From Mangifera indica (taxonomy: Eukaryota > Streptophyta > Magnoliopsida > Sapindales > Anacardiaceae): a DNA stretch of 64,000 nt. Positions 47,651 to 60,100 of this stretch are shown here, in pieces (the stretch's first letter is position 1; each line of letters starts with the position of its first letter). The notes beneath the pieces are model-generated. The model was not told the origin of the DNA and searched no databases. It was given only the letters and a program-made list of their open reading frames with translations. The stretch is taken from contig NC_058150.1 in the NCBI RefSeq assembly GCF_011075055.1, forward strand, positions 2,170,001 to 2,234,000, given 5' to 3'. Position numbers and translations under genes: made by a program.

Positions 47651-49050
47651 CATTATATGATATAATTTTTAAAAAATATAATTAATATATTATTATTTTT
47701 AAAAATATTATAAATATTTTTAAAAATTAAAAATTTCTCGTATTATAGTATTTTTTTCTAAAAAATATATTAATTTGTAACAGTAATATATATAATATCA
47801 TATAATACATTTATTATATCATATTAATTACGATCTATTTTATAATATATATTATTTTTATCTATATTATATTATATCATATAATATATATATATATTAT
47901 GCACCGTAAAAAACTGATAACTATAACTCAACCTTTTATACGATAGAATTGAAGATAGTCTGCAACACTAATTGATTGAATTGTGACGTGTTGAAATTAA
48001 TTTAATTATTTGTTGATATGTCAATTTTGTTTAAAAATATTTCGGTCATTTTAGGGATTTTGTTTTTTTGGGAGATTGACTATTTTTTGAGTAATATTAT
48101 ATATATTAATTCTGAATATACAAATATATATATAGTTATATCATCACGTGATTGAATATTATTTTATTTTTAATTTAAAATCATCAAATAATATGATAAC
48201 ACACATAAATATATATCAATTTATATATTTAAAATATATATATATAGTTTTATTATTGTTATTTTTCATCTGTTTTTCTTGTTAACATTTTCTCATTTAA
48301 CTTAAAAAAATAATATTTTTCTAATATTTCCATTAGATTTTATTAGTGGAACCGATTTATTTTTAAGATAGATAAATGCAAAGAACAAAGATATGTTTTA
48401 TGATATTTAATAATGATATTTTGCTCTTAAATTTTATTAAATATATTTTTATTTTTAATTTATATTAATCTTATGATTAATAATTATAAAAGTAAATTTA
48501 AAAAATTAAAATATTCATCAAAGGCGAATATCATTGAAGATGATTAAAATCATATTTAAAATAAATCTCATCGAAATAGTGTAATTCCAATTAGATTGCA
48601 TCATGAGAACATGATATCTTTGTGTAGATAAAGTGAGTTGGTTGCTTCCATCTAATTGTTGTCTCTGGGATAGAGTTGAGGTGTCTACTTCTTCAATGGC
48701 TTTGAGAATATGTATTTTTTGGAAGAATCTATTCCATTCAATATCCTCTCTAAAAAATCTTACCAAAAAAAATATTCGATCTAAAAAAAAAGAAAATGGA
48801 CAAGGCCTTTTCGCATTGTCTCAACCATAGGGTCGAGAGTCCACCCTTAATCCTTAAATTATGACGTGTTGACAAAGAGAAGATATTCATCCAAAACTAA
48901 GAACTTTTTGATATTTATAAGGATTTTATTTGTACTGATACAACCGACCAACATAAAAAAAGAATTTCTTGAAAACTCTAGGCCTCTTTTACTTTTGACA
49001 GTACGAATCTTTGATTTGTCAAGGTAATTAAATATTATATTTTATTTATT
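47651..49050. other. Very AT-rich intergenic DNA
   Basis: 47600-47920 is almost entirely TATA/ATTA tracts. 48095-48240 carries an ATCATCACGTGATTG block also seen, diverged, at 47040, a probable MITE remnant. A short frame at 48518-48766 (minus) lacks any recognised motif. Confidence 0.4.
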
Positions 49051-49055
49051 TACAT

Positions 49056-49122
49056 AATAACAATAATAATAATAATAACAACAACAACAACAACAACAAC
49101 GATAATAATAATAATAATAATT
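49056..49122. repeat. Compound trinucleotide microsatellite (AAT)n(AAC)n(AAT)n
   Basis: An (AAT) run, then about eight (AAC) repeats, then GAT and another (AAT) run. Likely polymorphic in length. Confidence 0.9.
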
Positions 49123-50297
49123 CAATTTATGGTCAAAATATGATACTATTTTAAATTTATTATATATCACTTAATTTCGATTAATATTATAATGATCAAA
49201 CCTACAATTATTATATAGAGTAAGTCAAAGTTTTATAAACATGATAGAGATTCGAATTCAAACCTTTACTTTATACGTTTTAATATTTTATCAGTTTTGT
49301 TAACTCTAAGGGTTAAATCTTCGTTTTACTTGCAAACAATGAAATAGATAACTTATTCTTTAACAAGCATGCTATGCTAATAGATTTTCATTAAAAAAAA
49401 ATTTACACGAGGACGTCAATAAAACCAAATTCGAATACAGGTTAATTAAAATTTAATTTATAATATTTAATTTTAAATTCATTTAAATTGAATAAAATAA
49501 TAGTTGGATTTCGTCATAATATTCTCAATAGCTTTTTAAGGTCATTGACTTTGGAGAAGAAGACAAAGCCGCTTTGTAAGGTGGATTCTCCATCAAGGAT
49601 AATGAGAAGCCGGTGGGTTTCCTTGCCAATTTTGTTATTGTCGCTAGAGGTCATTAATAGATTTGAGGTTATAAAGTGTTGCTTGAGGAGGTCGAAAGAA
49701 ATAGGAGAAGTTTGGATGTTGATTCGAGATTCAAAAGAGTTTTAACTTAGAGGAATTGGGATTTTAGTGTGCTTACGTGGGTGGTTGACTTAACAATTTT
49801 GGCTTGTTGGTTTGCTTTTCCAACAACCAAAATTGAGAAAGAAGAAAAATAAAAAAATAAAAAATAAAATAATTAGATGAAAATATAATTTGTTTATACT
49901 ACAAAAAAAGTAAGTGATATTGAATCAACTATATATTTTAAAAAGTTACAAAAATATCATTTGATTACCAAAATTTATGCACGATTTTGACTAATGGTGA
50001 AAAATTAAATTTTCAAACTTAAAAGATAGGAACAGTAATTCATCAAAGCTTGGTTGGGAAATAGTAATTCCTCCATTTTTTTGGCATGTACTTGGAGTCT
50101 ATGTAATGATAAGTAGACATAACTACTGCCAAACTAACATAACAGAATACAAAATTAAAAATAAATTATGATTACAAATGTTATTTCCGTCTGTCTTTTG
50201 GGAAGCGTAATGAATTCACTTTAATATGCTAAATACACAACCCCAGTCTGAGTTTTGCCTTCGCAACAACCAAAAACATTTTAATATTTGATCAAAG
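49123..50297. other. Intergenic DNA with element fragments
   Basis: No convincing gene; the 85-codon frame at 49488-49745 has no motif I recognise. 49215-49330 holds a GAGATTCGAATTCAAACC-type repeat whose relatives occur at 50960-51150, 59690-59825 and 60370-60510. A single right end of the Mutator-type MITE family (CTTGGTTGGGAAATAGTAA) lies at about 50047-50070 without a matching left end. Confidence 0.4.
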
Positions 50298-50680
50298 GCC
50301 AAACGGCTATTTCCCACCCAAGGTTTGATGTTTTTTCAAATATCCCCCTTTAACTATGGAAACACCAAACATTCACCTATGATCGGTTAAATTTAACAGA
50401 ACCCTAACGCCTGAAAATTTTATCTCTTTTTACCCCTCTAAACTTTAAAAACTAAAATTTTCCCCAACCTAAGTTTTAAAAAATGACAGTTTCACCTAGG
50501 GTTTCATTTTAAAATCTCCGACGACATCTCCGTCTCCATTGCCGACGACCTCTCCCTCCCGAAGCATCCTCTCCTTTCGGCGATCTCTTTTCCTCCTATT
50601 TGGAGGCTCGATCGACGTCGAAGATGCCTTGAGAAACGAAGAACTTCATATTTCTCGATGGAAATTGTGTTGTTGTTAAA
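50298..50680. mobile_element. Mutator-type MITE copy D, truncated
   Basis: The left end GGCCAAACGGCTATTTCCCA is followed by the family interior, including CCTAAACTTTAAAAACTAAA and the GC-rich core (50515-50640) with GACGACATCTCCGTCTCCAT and CTCTCCCTCCCGAAGCATCC. The right half is missing; the sequence passes directly into a left-truncated copy of the GGGGCGTTTGG MITE family, implying a deletion that fused two elements. Confidence 0.75.
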
Positions 50681-50946
50681 TTGTTATGATAAATAATTAT
50701 TATGGTCGATTAGAGATAATAAAAATATATATATATTATTTTATTTAAATACCCCTGGATATAATTATTCTAAAATATTTTTTTATATTACTTGTTATAT
50801 TAATTGAAAATAAAATTATCTTTGTTTTTAAAAAAATAATAAATAAAGATATAGTTATAATAAAATCAATATTACCTTGGTAATATTTTAATATCTAAGA
50901 TAAAATTGATAATCAAACTAGTATTTAACCAAATGTCCCCTAAGTG
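50681..50946. mobile_element. MITE, GGGGCGTTTGG family, copy 3, left-truncated
   Basis: Matches the body and right end of copies 1 and 2 (TAATTATTATGGTCGATTAG, then TTAACCAAATGTCCCC followed by TAAG). The left terminal repeat is absent. Confidence 0.7.
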
Positions 50947-53060
50947 TCTCTTGGATTCCTTCAATAATATACAAAGTCTTAATCAGAGGGGTTAATAAAA
51001 CTAGTAAAGTATCAGAACTTTTAGAGATAAAGTCTATATTCAAGTCTTTGTTACGTGAATAAAACTCTGACTTATCCGATGCAATGGTTATGAGTCTAAT
51101 TACTGTACTTGACATTATATGTTCAATCAATTTGAATGATTCCGGTTAAAAAAAACATATATATGTTCAAGGTCTTGCTTCTCCAGGAAAGCAAGGCTTA
51201 GAATATAATTTATAAATAATTTAGGTAAACAAGACACCATCATTTGAAAGTGACCAAATTTTGTATTAAATCATTTGATTTTTTCTGCAATATTTTTTCA
51301 CCTAAATAAAGTTATCAATTATTAACTAAAATTAGGACTTCAGCTGAAAGATTAGGATAGAAAGGGGGTTTTGGTGAAATAAAAGAAAAAGAGGGAAAAA
51401 ACAATGTAACTGAAATTTTCTTAAAATTACAGTTTCTTTGAAAAGGTGGTGAAAGTTTCAATATCTCAAATCAACCCATCAATGGAAAATATTAACCTTC
51501 AGAAAATTTAAACCATTAAAAGTATTCACAAATTTTATGTGGGTTTTCTCAAGAACCAACAATTATTTTCCACTCAAATTATTCCGAATGATTATATTAT
51601 TTTTTTGTCTGGACTTTTTTTAAAGATAATAATTTATCATTTTGACAATATTCGATGAAATATAGTCATTTCTCCCTTTTCCCAATATAAAAACTCTATA
51701 TAATTAAAGTCTCTCTTCTCAATCAAACTGGGTAATCATTAGGGGGAAATGAATAATCACAATGCAAAGTATTGAGACTATGAATGGCAATATTTTCAAT
51801 CTTGGCGGCCCAAAGAGTGACCAGGCTGTCAATATTTTGGAAAATTTGCCACAAAATTGTCAAAAAGAATCAATCTTTTTCTTTTTCACCCCGGTCGACA
51901 AGTCACATAATCAAATCAAAATGTTAAATTCAGAGTTTAGCCCACGATTAATGAAAACCATGGTTGAATCAAAATGGTTTTACGTCTGTCTAAATCATTG
52001 ATTTGTAAATAAGAAATTAAATTTGAATAATCACATCATAAAATTTTTAAATCAATTTAGTTGACTATTATGTATTTAATCCCAAAACGGATTTGTAAAT
52101 GTGGGGCCTTGAATTCCTTGTTCTCTTTATTCGTTTTCTCTTCTATATTTTCTCTTTTACTTAGTTTGATTAAAGAGAAAACACGACAAGAATTAAAAAA
52201 TGTAATTCTTTCATTACACGGTGAAAGGTATTGTCAAATATTGATAAGATTGTTAAGGTAATCAACTCTATATACGAAGAAGGATGTGCTCCTATTCATT
52301 TGACAACTAGCATTGGCAATGCATAAATTTTTTGGAAATTTTGCCAAGGGTAGAAACTTCATAGTTATCTTCAAATAGCTTGTAATGTGGTGATGTTGAT
52401 GGGTTGCAAAAATTGACAAATTTGGTTAGCAATGATTGATTGGGAAACAAATGAAAATTGCGATAAGGTAAGTGATGGTTTGATAATATGAAAAGGTTAG
52501 TGGCAACGTATACTTTGTGTTGGTGGGATTATTATTAAGAAACTACTGATTACATTTAGATTCAAAACTAGTAAGAGATTTAACATGCAACAAATGAAAA
52601 AATAGATATAATTTAAGTTGTCTTAGTGGATATCTTGAAATAACTTAATCAACTGAGATGTAAATCATTTCCCTCAATTTGATAATGACATTTGTCGTCA
52701 TTGGTCCATGTAGAGGTTTGACCATGTGAAGACGATAATGGTGGTTTCTATGAAGGAGGATGATGGTAGATTTGAAATGAAAGGTTTCAATAACGTTAAG
52801 ATTTGAAATAGATAGTTTGAGTGGTGGTAGAGTTTAATACACAATTTTTGGGGGGTGAAGTGTTATTTAGTTTTTCAGTAAATAAGAATATATTTTTGTC
52901 TTTTCACTATTTTCTAAAAAAAAATTAATGAATTTTATTAACGAATTTTATAAATAGATTTAAAAAATCAGAGTTTTCAAACCTTATAATATGAAAAATC
53001 GCTTCATCAAAGTTTGGGTTCGCCATAGTAATTCGGCCATTTAATATTTCCAAATCCAAA
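50947..53060. other. Intergenic DNA, no supported gene
   Basis: Short frames (for example 51762-52001) have no motif or splice support. 52840-53040 resembles the right part of the Mutator-type MITE family, ending CAAAGTTTGGGTTCGCCATA, without a clear left end. 50960-51150 is a copy of the TCAGAGTTTTATTCACGTAA-type repeat. Confidence 0.4.
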
Positions 53061-53455
53061 GCCGAGTCCAAGCCCAACCAAACGATCACCGTTCAGTATC
53101 AAATATTAAAGAATTTGTGAGGTTTTTTATTTTTCTAAAATATCTGAGAAATTAACTTTAAATTTTCATTAAAATTATTGGTACTATTAAATATTATTAA
53201 TCCGCACTCACATGCCACTCACGTGACCTAAAATTTGACTTTCAAAGCTCATTACAAAATTATTAAATAAAATTAAAATATTCAAACCGTTGTCTTTGTT
53301 TAAACTTTTTCGTTATTTTCTTTAAACTTTGCTAACAATGGTGTTTTTCGTTATTTTCTTTAAACTTTTTGCGTCTGGAGTCATGGCTCAGAAAATGTTG
53401 GTTACCGTTTTGGATTTTTAATACTGGACAGGGTAGAGCAGTGGGCGATGCTGGG

Positions 53456-53590
53456 AGTTTAGTGCATAACATATCATCACCAGCATCATACACTTTTCCG
53501 TTACGATCGAGCAAAAGAAAATAAATATTGGACAGAGTAAAGCAACAGTGGATGATGCTGGTGATGATATATTATGCGCTGAACTCCATT
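53456..53590. repeat. Inverted repeat (about 38-bp arms) in intergenic DNA
   Basis: The left arm around 53456-53494 contains CATAACATATCATCACCAGC. The right arm around 53549-53588 contains GCTGGTGATGATATATTATG, its near-perfect reverse complement. The flanking GGACAGGGTAGAGCA (before the left arm) recurs directly as GGACAGAGTAAAGCA (before the right arm), so the structure combines a direct and an inverted duplication. Transcription would give a stable hairpin with a loop of about 55 bases. Confidence 0.75.
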
Positions 53591-53789
53591 AGTGGACCTT
53601 GCCGGTTTAGTAAGCGGTGCTGATGGTGTGTGTTTGAAAGAAGGTATTTGTAAGGCTTTTGATTTAAAAAAATTCTCAAGGTGCTGCATTGGACTAGTGA
53701 TGGAATGATCAATATCAACATTGATGTTTCTAAAACTATATTTGTTCACAAGAAGACAAACAAAAATTTAAGTTATTTTCATTTCTTAT

Positions 53790-54960
53790 TTAAATAAATA
53801 ATAATACTGGCTTGATAATGTGAAGAACGTAAAGGAGGTCATGTTCCCTGTCGTGGTGGCAAGTTGACAGGCTTGTTACGGGAGTGAAAATTTATTCGCC
53901 AAAGGATCATTTCGAGCCCACCAAGTTTTGATGTCTTTTTAAAGCTGTATTTAGAAGATTTACAAAATTTAAAATCTCGTTTATATAAATAGAAATAAAA
54001 TTATTATTTTATTAATAAATCCAAAAATCTTTAAAAGTTTATATTAATTTGTTTTCTTTTAATTTAAAATATTAAATTTGTTTTTCAAAAATAAAATTTT
54101 GAAAAATCACTTTTTTCCTTTAGGGTTTCAAAATCCCCTGCCATTTTTTGGAATAAGTAAAGATTTACGAAGGACTTATAAACTATTGAAGAAGACATTC
54201 GCCGACGAAGTTCTTCGTCTCCCAAGGCCAAGCCGACGTCAATCGAGCCTTCAAATGGGAGGAAAACATTCGCCGGAAGGAGAGGTTGCTTCGGGAGGGA
54301 GAGGCCGTCGGCAATGGAGCCGGAACGGTCGTTGAAGATTTCAAAATCAAACCCTAGGGTGAAACTGCCATTTTTTTAAACTTAGGCTGGTGGAAAATTT
54401 TAGTTTTTAAAGTTTAGGGGGGCAAAATTAAATTCTATTTTAGTTTATTTTTAATATTATGGCAAACATGATGATTTTACCCCTATCACCGTTAGGGTTT
54501 GGTTAAATCTAACCGGCCATGGGTAGGTACTTGGTGTTTCCATAGTTAAAGGGGGGACTTTTGAGAAAACATCAAACCTTGGGTGGGAAATAGTGGTTTG
54601 GCCTAAATAATAATATGTTGTTACTGGCTTGATAATGTGAAGAAGAAGCGGAAAGGAGGTCATGTTCCCTGTCGTGGTGGCAAGTTGACAGGCTTCTTAC
54701 AGGAATGAAAATTTATTCGCCAAAGGATTATTTCCAACCCACCAAGTTTTGACCTGTTTTTAAAGTTGTATTTAGGAGATTTAAAAAATTTAAAATCTCT
54801 TTTAAAGAGATAGAAATAAAATTATTATTTTATTAATAAATCTAAAAACCTTAAAAGTTTATATTAATTTTTTTAATTTAAAATATTAATTATTTTTTTC
54901 AGAACTAAATTTTTAAAAATCAATTTTTCTTTTAGAGTTTCAAAATCCCCTTTTATTTTT
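53790..54960. repeat. Tandem duplication carrying two Mutator-type MITE copies
   Basis: The stretch TACTGGCTTGATAATGTGAA through GGAGGTCATGTTCCCTGTCG, GGTGGCAAGTTGACAGGC and on into an element occurs at about 53805-54125 and again at about 54620-54945 at high identity. The unit is about 815 bases. Both copies continue into the same left end of a MITE; they differ only where the first copy switches to a different family member. Confidence 0.8.
53897..54603. mobile_element. Mutator-type MITE copy G, chimeric
   Basis: The left end CGCCAAAGGATCATTTCGAG and the first 230 bases or so match copy H. The rest, from GGAATAAGTAAAGATTTACG on, matches copies B and D in the opposite orientation, including the GC-rich core (54195-54330) and the right end TTGGGTGGGAAATAGTGGTT. 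The left flank is AAATTTATT but the right flank is TAAATAATA, so the target duplication does not match, as expected of a recombinant. Confidence 0.8.
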
Positions 54961-55378
54961 TGATTACAGGCTCTAGTTCTTCCTCAACCGTCAATAATGG
55001 ACGATTCATCCTCTTAGTTGTCTCGTCGCTAGCAGAGATAAAGTGTTGAAGTGTTGTCATTAGTGGTCGGAGATGGTGGTCGAACAGGGGAAGAAAATAA
55101 ACCCTACGTTTTGAAGAAAAAAAATGTTACTTTTGAAAGTTAAAAAACTTTAAGTATGAGTGAAGTTATTAGTTTTTAAAACTTATAAAAAAAATATAAT
55201 GAATTTTATATATTTTTTAATATTATTAGTAAAATAACGATTTTTTTCATATCTCTAGTAAAAAATTTTAACAACAGTTAATCTATGAGTAAGATTTTAG
55301 ATTTTCCAAATCTTGCGAATATAACTTTAGGAAGGTATCAAAACTTGGGTAAAAATAAGTCTCTTGGCCAAATTTATT
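54709..55378. mobile_element. Mutator-type MITE copy H with intact 9-bp target duplication
   Basis: The element is 54718-55369 (652 bases), flanked by the exact direct repeat AAATTTATT at 54709-54717 and 55370-55378. Ends are CGCCAAAGGATTATTTCCAA and, inverted, TTGGGTAAAAATAAGTCTCT with TGGCC. Non-coding. Confidence 0.88.
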
Positions 55379-55769
55379 AGTTTTCTTGAATATTATCACA
55401 AATATTTGCTCTCAAATTTTTTTTACAGTTACACCATTTTCACAATTGATAAGAAGACTTAAATTTACTGTTTTAAATTTATTTTTTAGAAATTCACCGT
55501 TATGAAGTTGTTTAATTCTTGTAGAAAAAAATATTCAATGTGACAGTGAAATCTGAAATTTTAATGTCCTCTTGGAGGAATGTAATTTACGAGTGTTGAA
55601 GATTTTAAATTATTTTTATTTATTTGAAGTTTTTGATTTCTTCAATTTAATTTGGGTTGAGTGAGCTTTACTTGTTCTCGGATGGTTCGGATACTCTTCC
55701 GTAGGCCCGCTGTTTTTTTGGTCAATATATACTTTAATTACGAAAAAAAAAAAAAAAAAAGATTTCATC
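55379..55769. other. Intergenic DNA ending in a poly(A) tract
   Basis: No gene. An 18-19-base A-run (55742-55760) follows TTTAATTACG. It could mark a retroposed insert, but I see no flanking duplication or recognisable body. Confidence 0.4.
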
Positions 55770-55995
55770 CATTGTGAGATAGGGCTAGACTCGAGCCGAG
55801 CCAGAAACGAGCCGGGCTTGGCCGAGCTCGAGCTGACTCGGTAGATTTTTTTTTAAATTTTTTTATATAAAACAACGTCGTTTTGACCAATATATATTAA
55901 AAACGATGTCGTTTTGATAACGAAAAACTAGTCGAACAGAACTTGAGCCCGAAACGAGCCGGTCTTAGCCGAGCTTGAGCCGGTCTTAGTGAGAG
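55770..55995. mobile_element. Element with AACGACGTCGTT core, copy 2
   Basis: Reverse-complement relative of 45060-45350. It has GAGCCGAGCTCGAGCTGACTC-like and CGAGCTTGAGCCGG motifs around AACAACGTCGTTTTGACC, an AT spacer and AAACGATGTCGTTTT. Non-coding. Confidence 0.6.
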
Positions 55996-56108
55996 AAGAC
56001 AAGTCAGCCTCGTATTATGGTAACATAACTTCACTCTATGATCACCTTTGAAGCTAGCTTCAACAAAACACCAGAACTTAGAGACTTAATGTTTCACTTT
56101 GAGCTGCA

Positions 56109-57133
56109 GGTATGGTTCTGTTTTAATGGGGGAAGAGCTTACTAGCTTTAAATCTGTGATGAAATCATTTATGGTTTTGATTGTAACGGCATTAGCCATG
56201 GGTGAAACATTGGCTTTGGTCCCTGACCTAGTAAAAGGGAACCAAATGGCGGCATCAGTCTTTAAAGTGATAGACCGCAAGATACAAGTAGTAGGGAATA
56301 AGGGTGAAGAGCTAACCAATGTAGAGGGTACAATTGAGCTAAGAGTCGTCCATTAACAGTTAGCCTTCAAGGCCTGATGTTGTGATCTTCAAAGACTTTG
56401 ATCTGAAAGTGTACGCAGGCAATAGTATGGCCTTAGTCGGACAAAACTGATCCGGTAAGAGAACTGTGATTTCTCTCATTCTTTGATTTTATGATCCAAC
56501 AGCCGGAAAGGTGATGATTGATGGTAAGTTTTAAGCTTCTTTCTCCCATGCTTTTTGTTGTTGTCAAAATTGATTCTTCTAAAACATGTTTCACTTGATC
56601 AAACTGTTACAGGCATTGCTATCAGAAAACTCAATCTCAATTCCCTTCGGAAACACATTGCACTTGTCCAACAAGAGCCTAATCTTTTCGCTACAACAAT
56701 CTACGAAAACATCCTTCATGGGAAAGAAGAGCTACTGAAGCAGCTAAACTCGCCAATGCACATTCCTGGATTAGCGCACTTCCTGAAGGATACTCAACCG
56801 AAGTAGGTAAAAGAGGGGTTCAATTATCTGGTGGCCAAAAGAAAGGAGTAGCCATTGCCCGAGCTGTACTCAAGAACCCATAAATTCTTCTACTAGATGA
56901 AGCAACCAGTGCCCTTGACGTGGAATCTGAATGCGTTGTGCAGCAAGCGCTAGAGAGATTGATGCAGAACTGAACAACAGTCATCGTGGCACATAGGCTT
57001 TCTACCATTAAAAATGCTGATGAAATATCCCGTCATTCAAAATGGGAAGATAATAGAGAAAGGGATTCATTCAAGTCTTGTAGAAAACAAAGAGGGAGCA
57101 TACTTTAGGCTGATAAACCTTCAGCAGTTTCTT
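56109..57133 (+). pseudogene. ABCB (P-glycoprotein-type) transporter pseudogene, 3' part
   Basis: Decayed C-terminal part of an ABCB multidrug/auxin-type transporter. It begins within the last membrane region ([40 protein letters not shown]) and runs through the second nucleotide-binding domain ([30 protein letters not shown], the signature [35 protein letters not shown]) to an LQQ end. It is broken by frameshifts near 56355 and 57030 and by in-frame stops, including one inside the Walker A loop (about 56449) and others near 56485, 56881 and 56971; three are TGA where Arg or Gly is expected. A GT-AG intron (about 56524-56612) remains, so this is a truncated gene duplicate rather than a processed copy. 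No upstream exons are in the window. Non-functional. Confidence 0.92.
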
Positions 57134-60100
57134 AGTTTTTGTCCACAAAATGTTGAGAATTTGGAATATTGGAAGCATTAAGTATTTCTATCATAATATA
57201 ATGATTATACATGCTCATCCTATAATATATGGAAAAGGCCTTTCTATTGATCATGTGGCCATTGTTTGGATTCTGAGAAAGGTAGATGGAATTTTGACTT
57301 TTTTAAATTATATTGTATTGCATACTTTTGTATTATGCATTTGAAATGGATGCTCGAGTAATCATATCATTGAGGACACAAAATTGAGTCTAACAATATT
57401 TTCCTTCTTTGAAGAAATGGTATTTCTAATTTTCATAGTCCAATCCTTTATCCCAAAAATTTCTACAAGAAAATTTGGTGGGTTACTAGTATAGTTTCCC
57501 ATCCTCTTTACTGAAATAATTTGTTTTGGAATATCATATGAGTGGAATATAGGGGGAATCCTTTACATTGGTAGAAAGAGTAAGGAAGATTTGAATGTTA
57601 TGCAGGATGCTAAAACAATAATTTATATTATTTAGATACTTTTAATTTATAATTACATATAATTTATATATTTAAATTATATACTAAAAATATATACACA
57701 TAATTAAAATATTATAAAATCCTGATTGGGTCAATAATCGTACATGGGAAACAGATAAAATATGAAGTCCCTATAATTAGGTGAACTGCTGGGTGAAAAT
57801 CAGCATTGGCAGAAGAAGCAAGCTGACAAGATCGAGTTGCCATCTCTTGGATATTCATATGTAAAGTTCAGAGACAAATAAAGAATTAGTAATTAAGTGG
57901 GAAAATAGTTAGGGTTTTCGTTGACTAAGTTTGTACAATGTTACTTTATTACGTATAGGGGGGTTTGATTGCATAATTGTAAATCTTATTTTGATAATTT
58001 ATTTTTTATTATTTATATTAATTTATAAATAATAAAATATTTTTTTTTATTATTAATGATAATATGGTTATCACTCCTATTTTAATTTTACCGTTATTAA
58101 CAGTTGCAACACCTAATTATATTAAAGAAAAATGTTTTATATACATATATAGTTTTGGGTGATTAATTAAATATTTAATTACTTTATTTAAATACCTAAT
58201 TACGAAATAAATATTGTTTTATTGAAATATTCAAATATAAAAGCCAAACCAACTGAACCTTCCTTCACGCAATAAATTACTTGTACGAAGTTTCTTTGAC
58301 ATGCACCGAATTGTCCCCGGCAAGTTGTGAGTTTGTCTTTCCAAATTTTGTCTACTTCTTGTTGTCGAATGGTACTTCAATGGTGGACTTTTGCTCTTCT
58401 ATTTGCCTGCAGTCTTGATCCAAAAGAAAAGAAAGTTTGAAAAGCAATCAACAGATCGACTTGAGGATTTTACCCTATGCTTGCACATTAAGCCAATGAG
58501 GAAACAAAGGCTGAAATTTTCTCAGATGTTACCGTGTTTATATTATCTTAAAGCCTTGAGATAACTGTACATAAGTCAAAACCAACCAAATCAATAAAAT
58601 TAATCAATGTCAAACAGACCTTTATTTTCAGTAAAATATTTGTAAATATTGCTCCCTGCGAGTCCAAACAAATCTAACGTCAACATGGAACTAACAAATA
58701 TGGACAACAGTTTGAAGATCAAAAGGAGCAGGTAAAACACTTGGCCTGTATATTGCTTCCTACAGTGTTTCATCATCAGAAGCTAAGCCAGATGCTGCAA
58801 CCTTCGTAAAACAAATTGAATTTTATTTTATGGATTATCAAGTGCAGTGTCGCCATCGAAGTTTCAGTAGGTAAAATTTGGTCGGTTTAAGTAACTCAGA
58901 GATCAAGAATTTAGCGTATGTTGACTAGTTAACATTAATGTTTTGTAAAATTTCTGCAGATATATCTTTTCAGATTAGCCTTGAAGAAAAATAAATTAAG
59001 CTTTGAAATATATATAAGTTCTCTTACATTAATTTTCCCACTTTCCTCCCTGGTTTCTATGCAAGTTTACCAGGATATAATTAGAGTGGATTGAATTTTC
59101 TTGGCGGCCAAACATTATATACGAAGTAAATTGATTTAAAATCTGAACAAATCTCAGTGGGTTGCCATGCATCCAACAGAATAAGGACATGAGTATCCTA
59201 TTAAAGAAAGGAGAAGGAAAATCATAAGTCTGAATGTGCATGCATATGCATACAGTCCTTAACAATATGACACAATGATATCATAGGATTATGTCGCTTG
59301 CTTAATTTAATTTTACGTTGAATTTGAATCATTTATGTCAAACTTGGAGGTAATTAGAACTGTATTGGCTTTTATAAAAGAGTATTTTTTGGATGAATGG
59401 GTGATCAACCTCGCAATGGTCGTAGGGCAAGAGCAGTTAAAGACTGCGGCCTGGCTGCATGATATAAAATATTAAGGTAAATAATTGAGTAAGAAAATGA
59501 CAAAGAAGATGACCAATGTGATGAGGGTTGAGGATTTTCAGATGAAATTATGCAATAAGTATACTTTTTAATTAAGAAACTTGGCTGGTTTGTTACAACT
59601 AAGGTTGGTGAGCCTAGCAGGAACTTAAGCAAAAATGTTGTATGGGGATCTCAAGGATTATCAAAATTGATAAAACAATAGAATTTTCAAAGTGAAGGTC
59701 TGAGTTCGAGCTTTTACCACGTTTGTGAAACCTTAACTTATATTGTACGATAGTTATGAGTTCAATCATTATGTCTCAGGCTTACATGTCTAACAAATAT
59801 GAACAGAGTCTCTGTTTATTAAAAAAAATGTTGTATAGGCATACTAATGAGTAAATGTTCGTGGTTATTGGTTTTGGTGTGTTGTTGATAGTTGAGGACA
59901 CGCTCTAGTTATGGGTGTGCGCAATATAGCCAAGACGACGACATTGAAGGGAGACTGGGCCATCCCTATACAAACTAGTTAAAAATTAAAACCGCTCCTC
60001 TGATGAGTCTAAGATAAGACGAAACTAGTGACTCTAAGTTATAATGTAAGTACATATAAGATTGATCTTTAATAAGACAATATAAAGGATGTCAGGTATG

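Noticed and set aside
49056..49122. Trinucleotide array considered as a CRISPR-like or coding repeat
   Set aside because: Plain microsatellite: no spacers, no open context.
51762..52001. 79-codon frame beginning MQSIETMNGN
   Set aside because: Isolated, no splice partners, no recognised domain; treated as chance.
54078..54335. 85-codon plus-strand frame
   Set aside because: Lies within the MITE copy G core; the better coding-like frame of that core is on the other strand and is a captured fragment at most.
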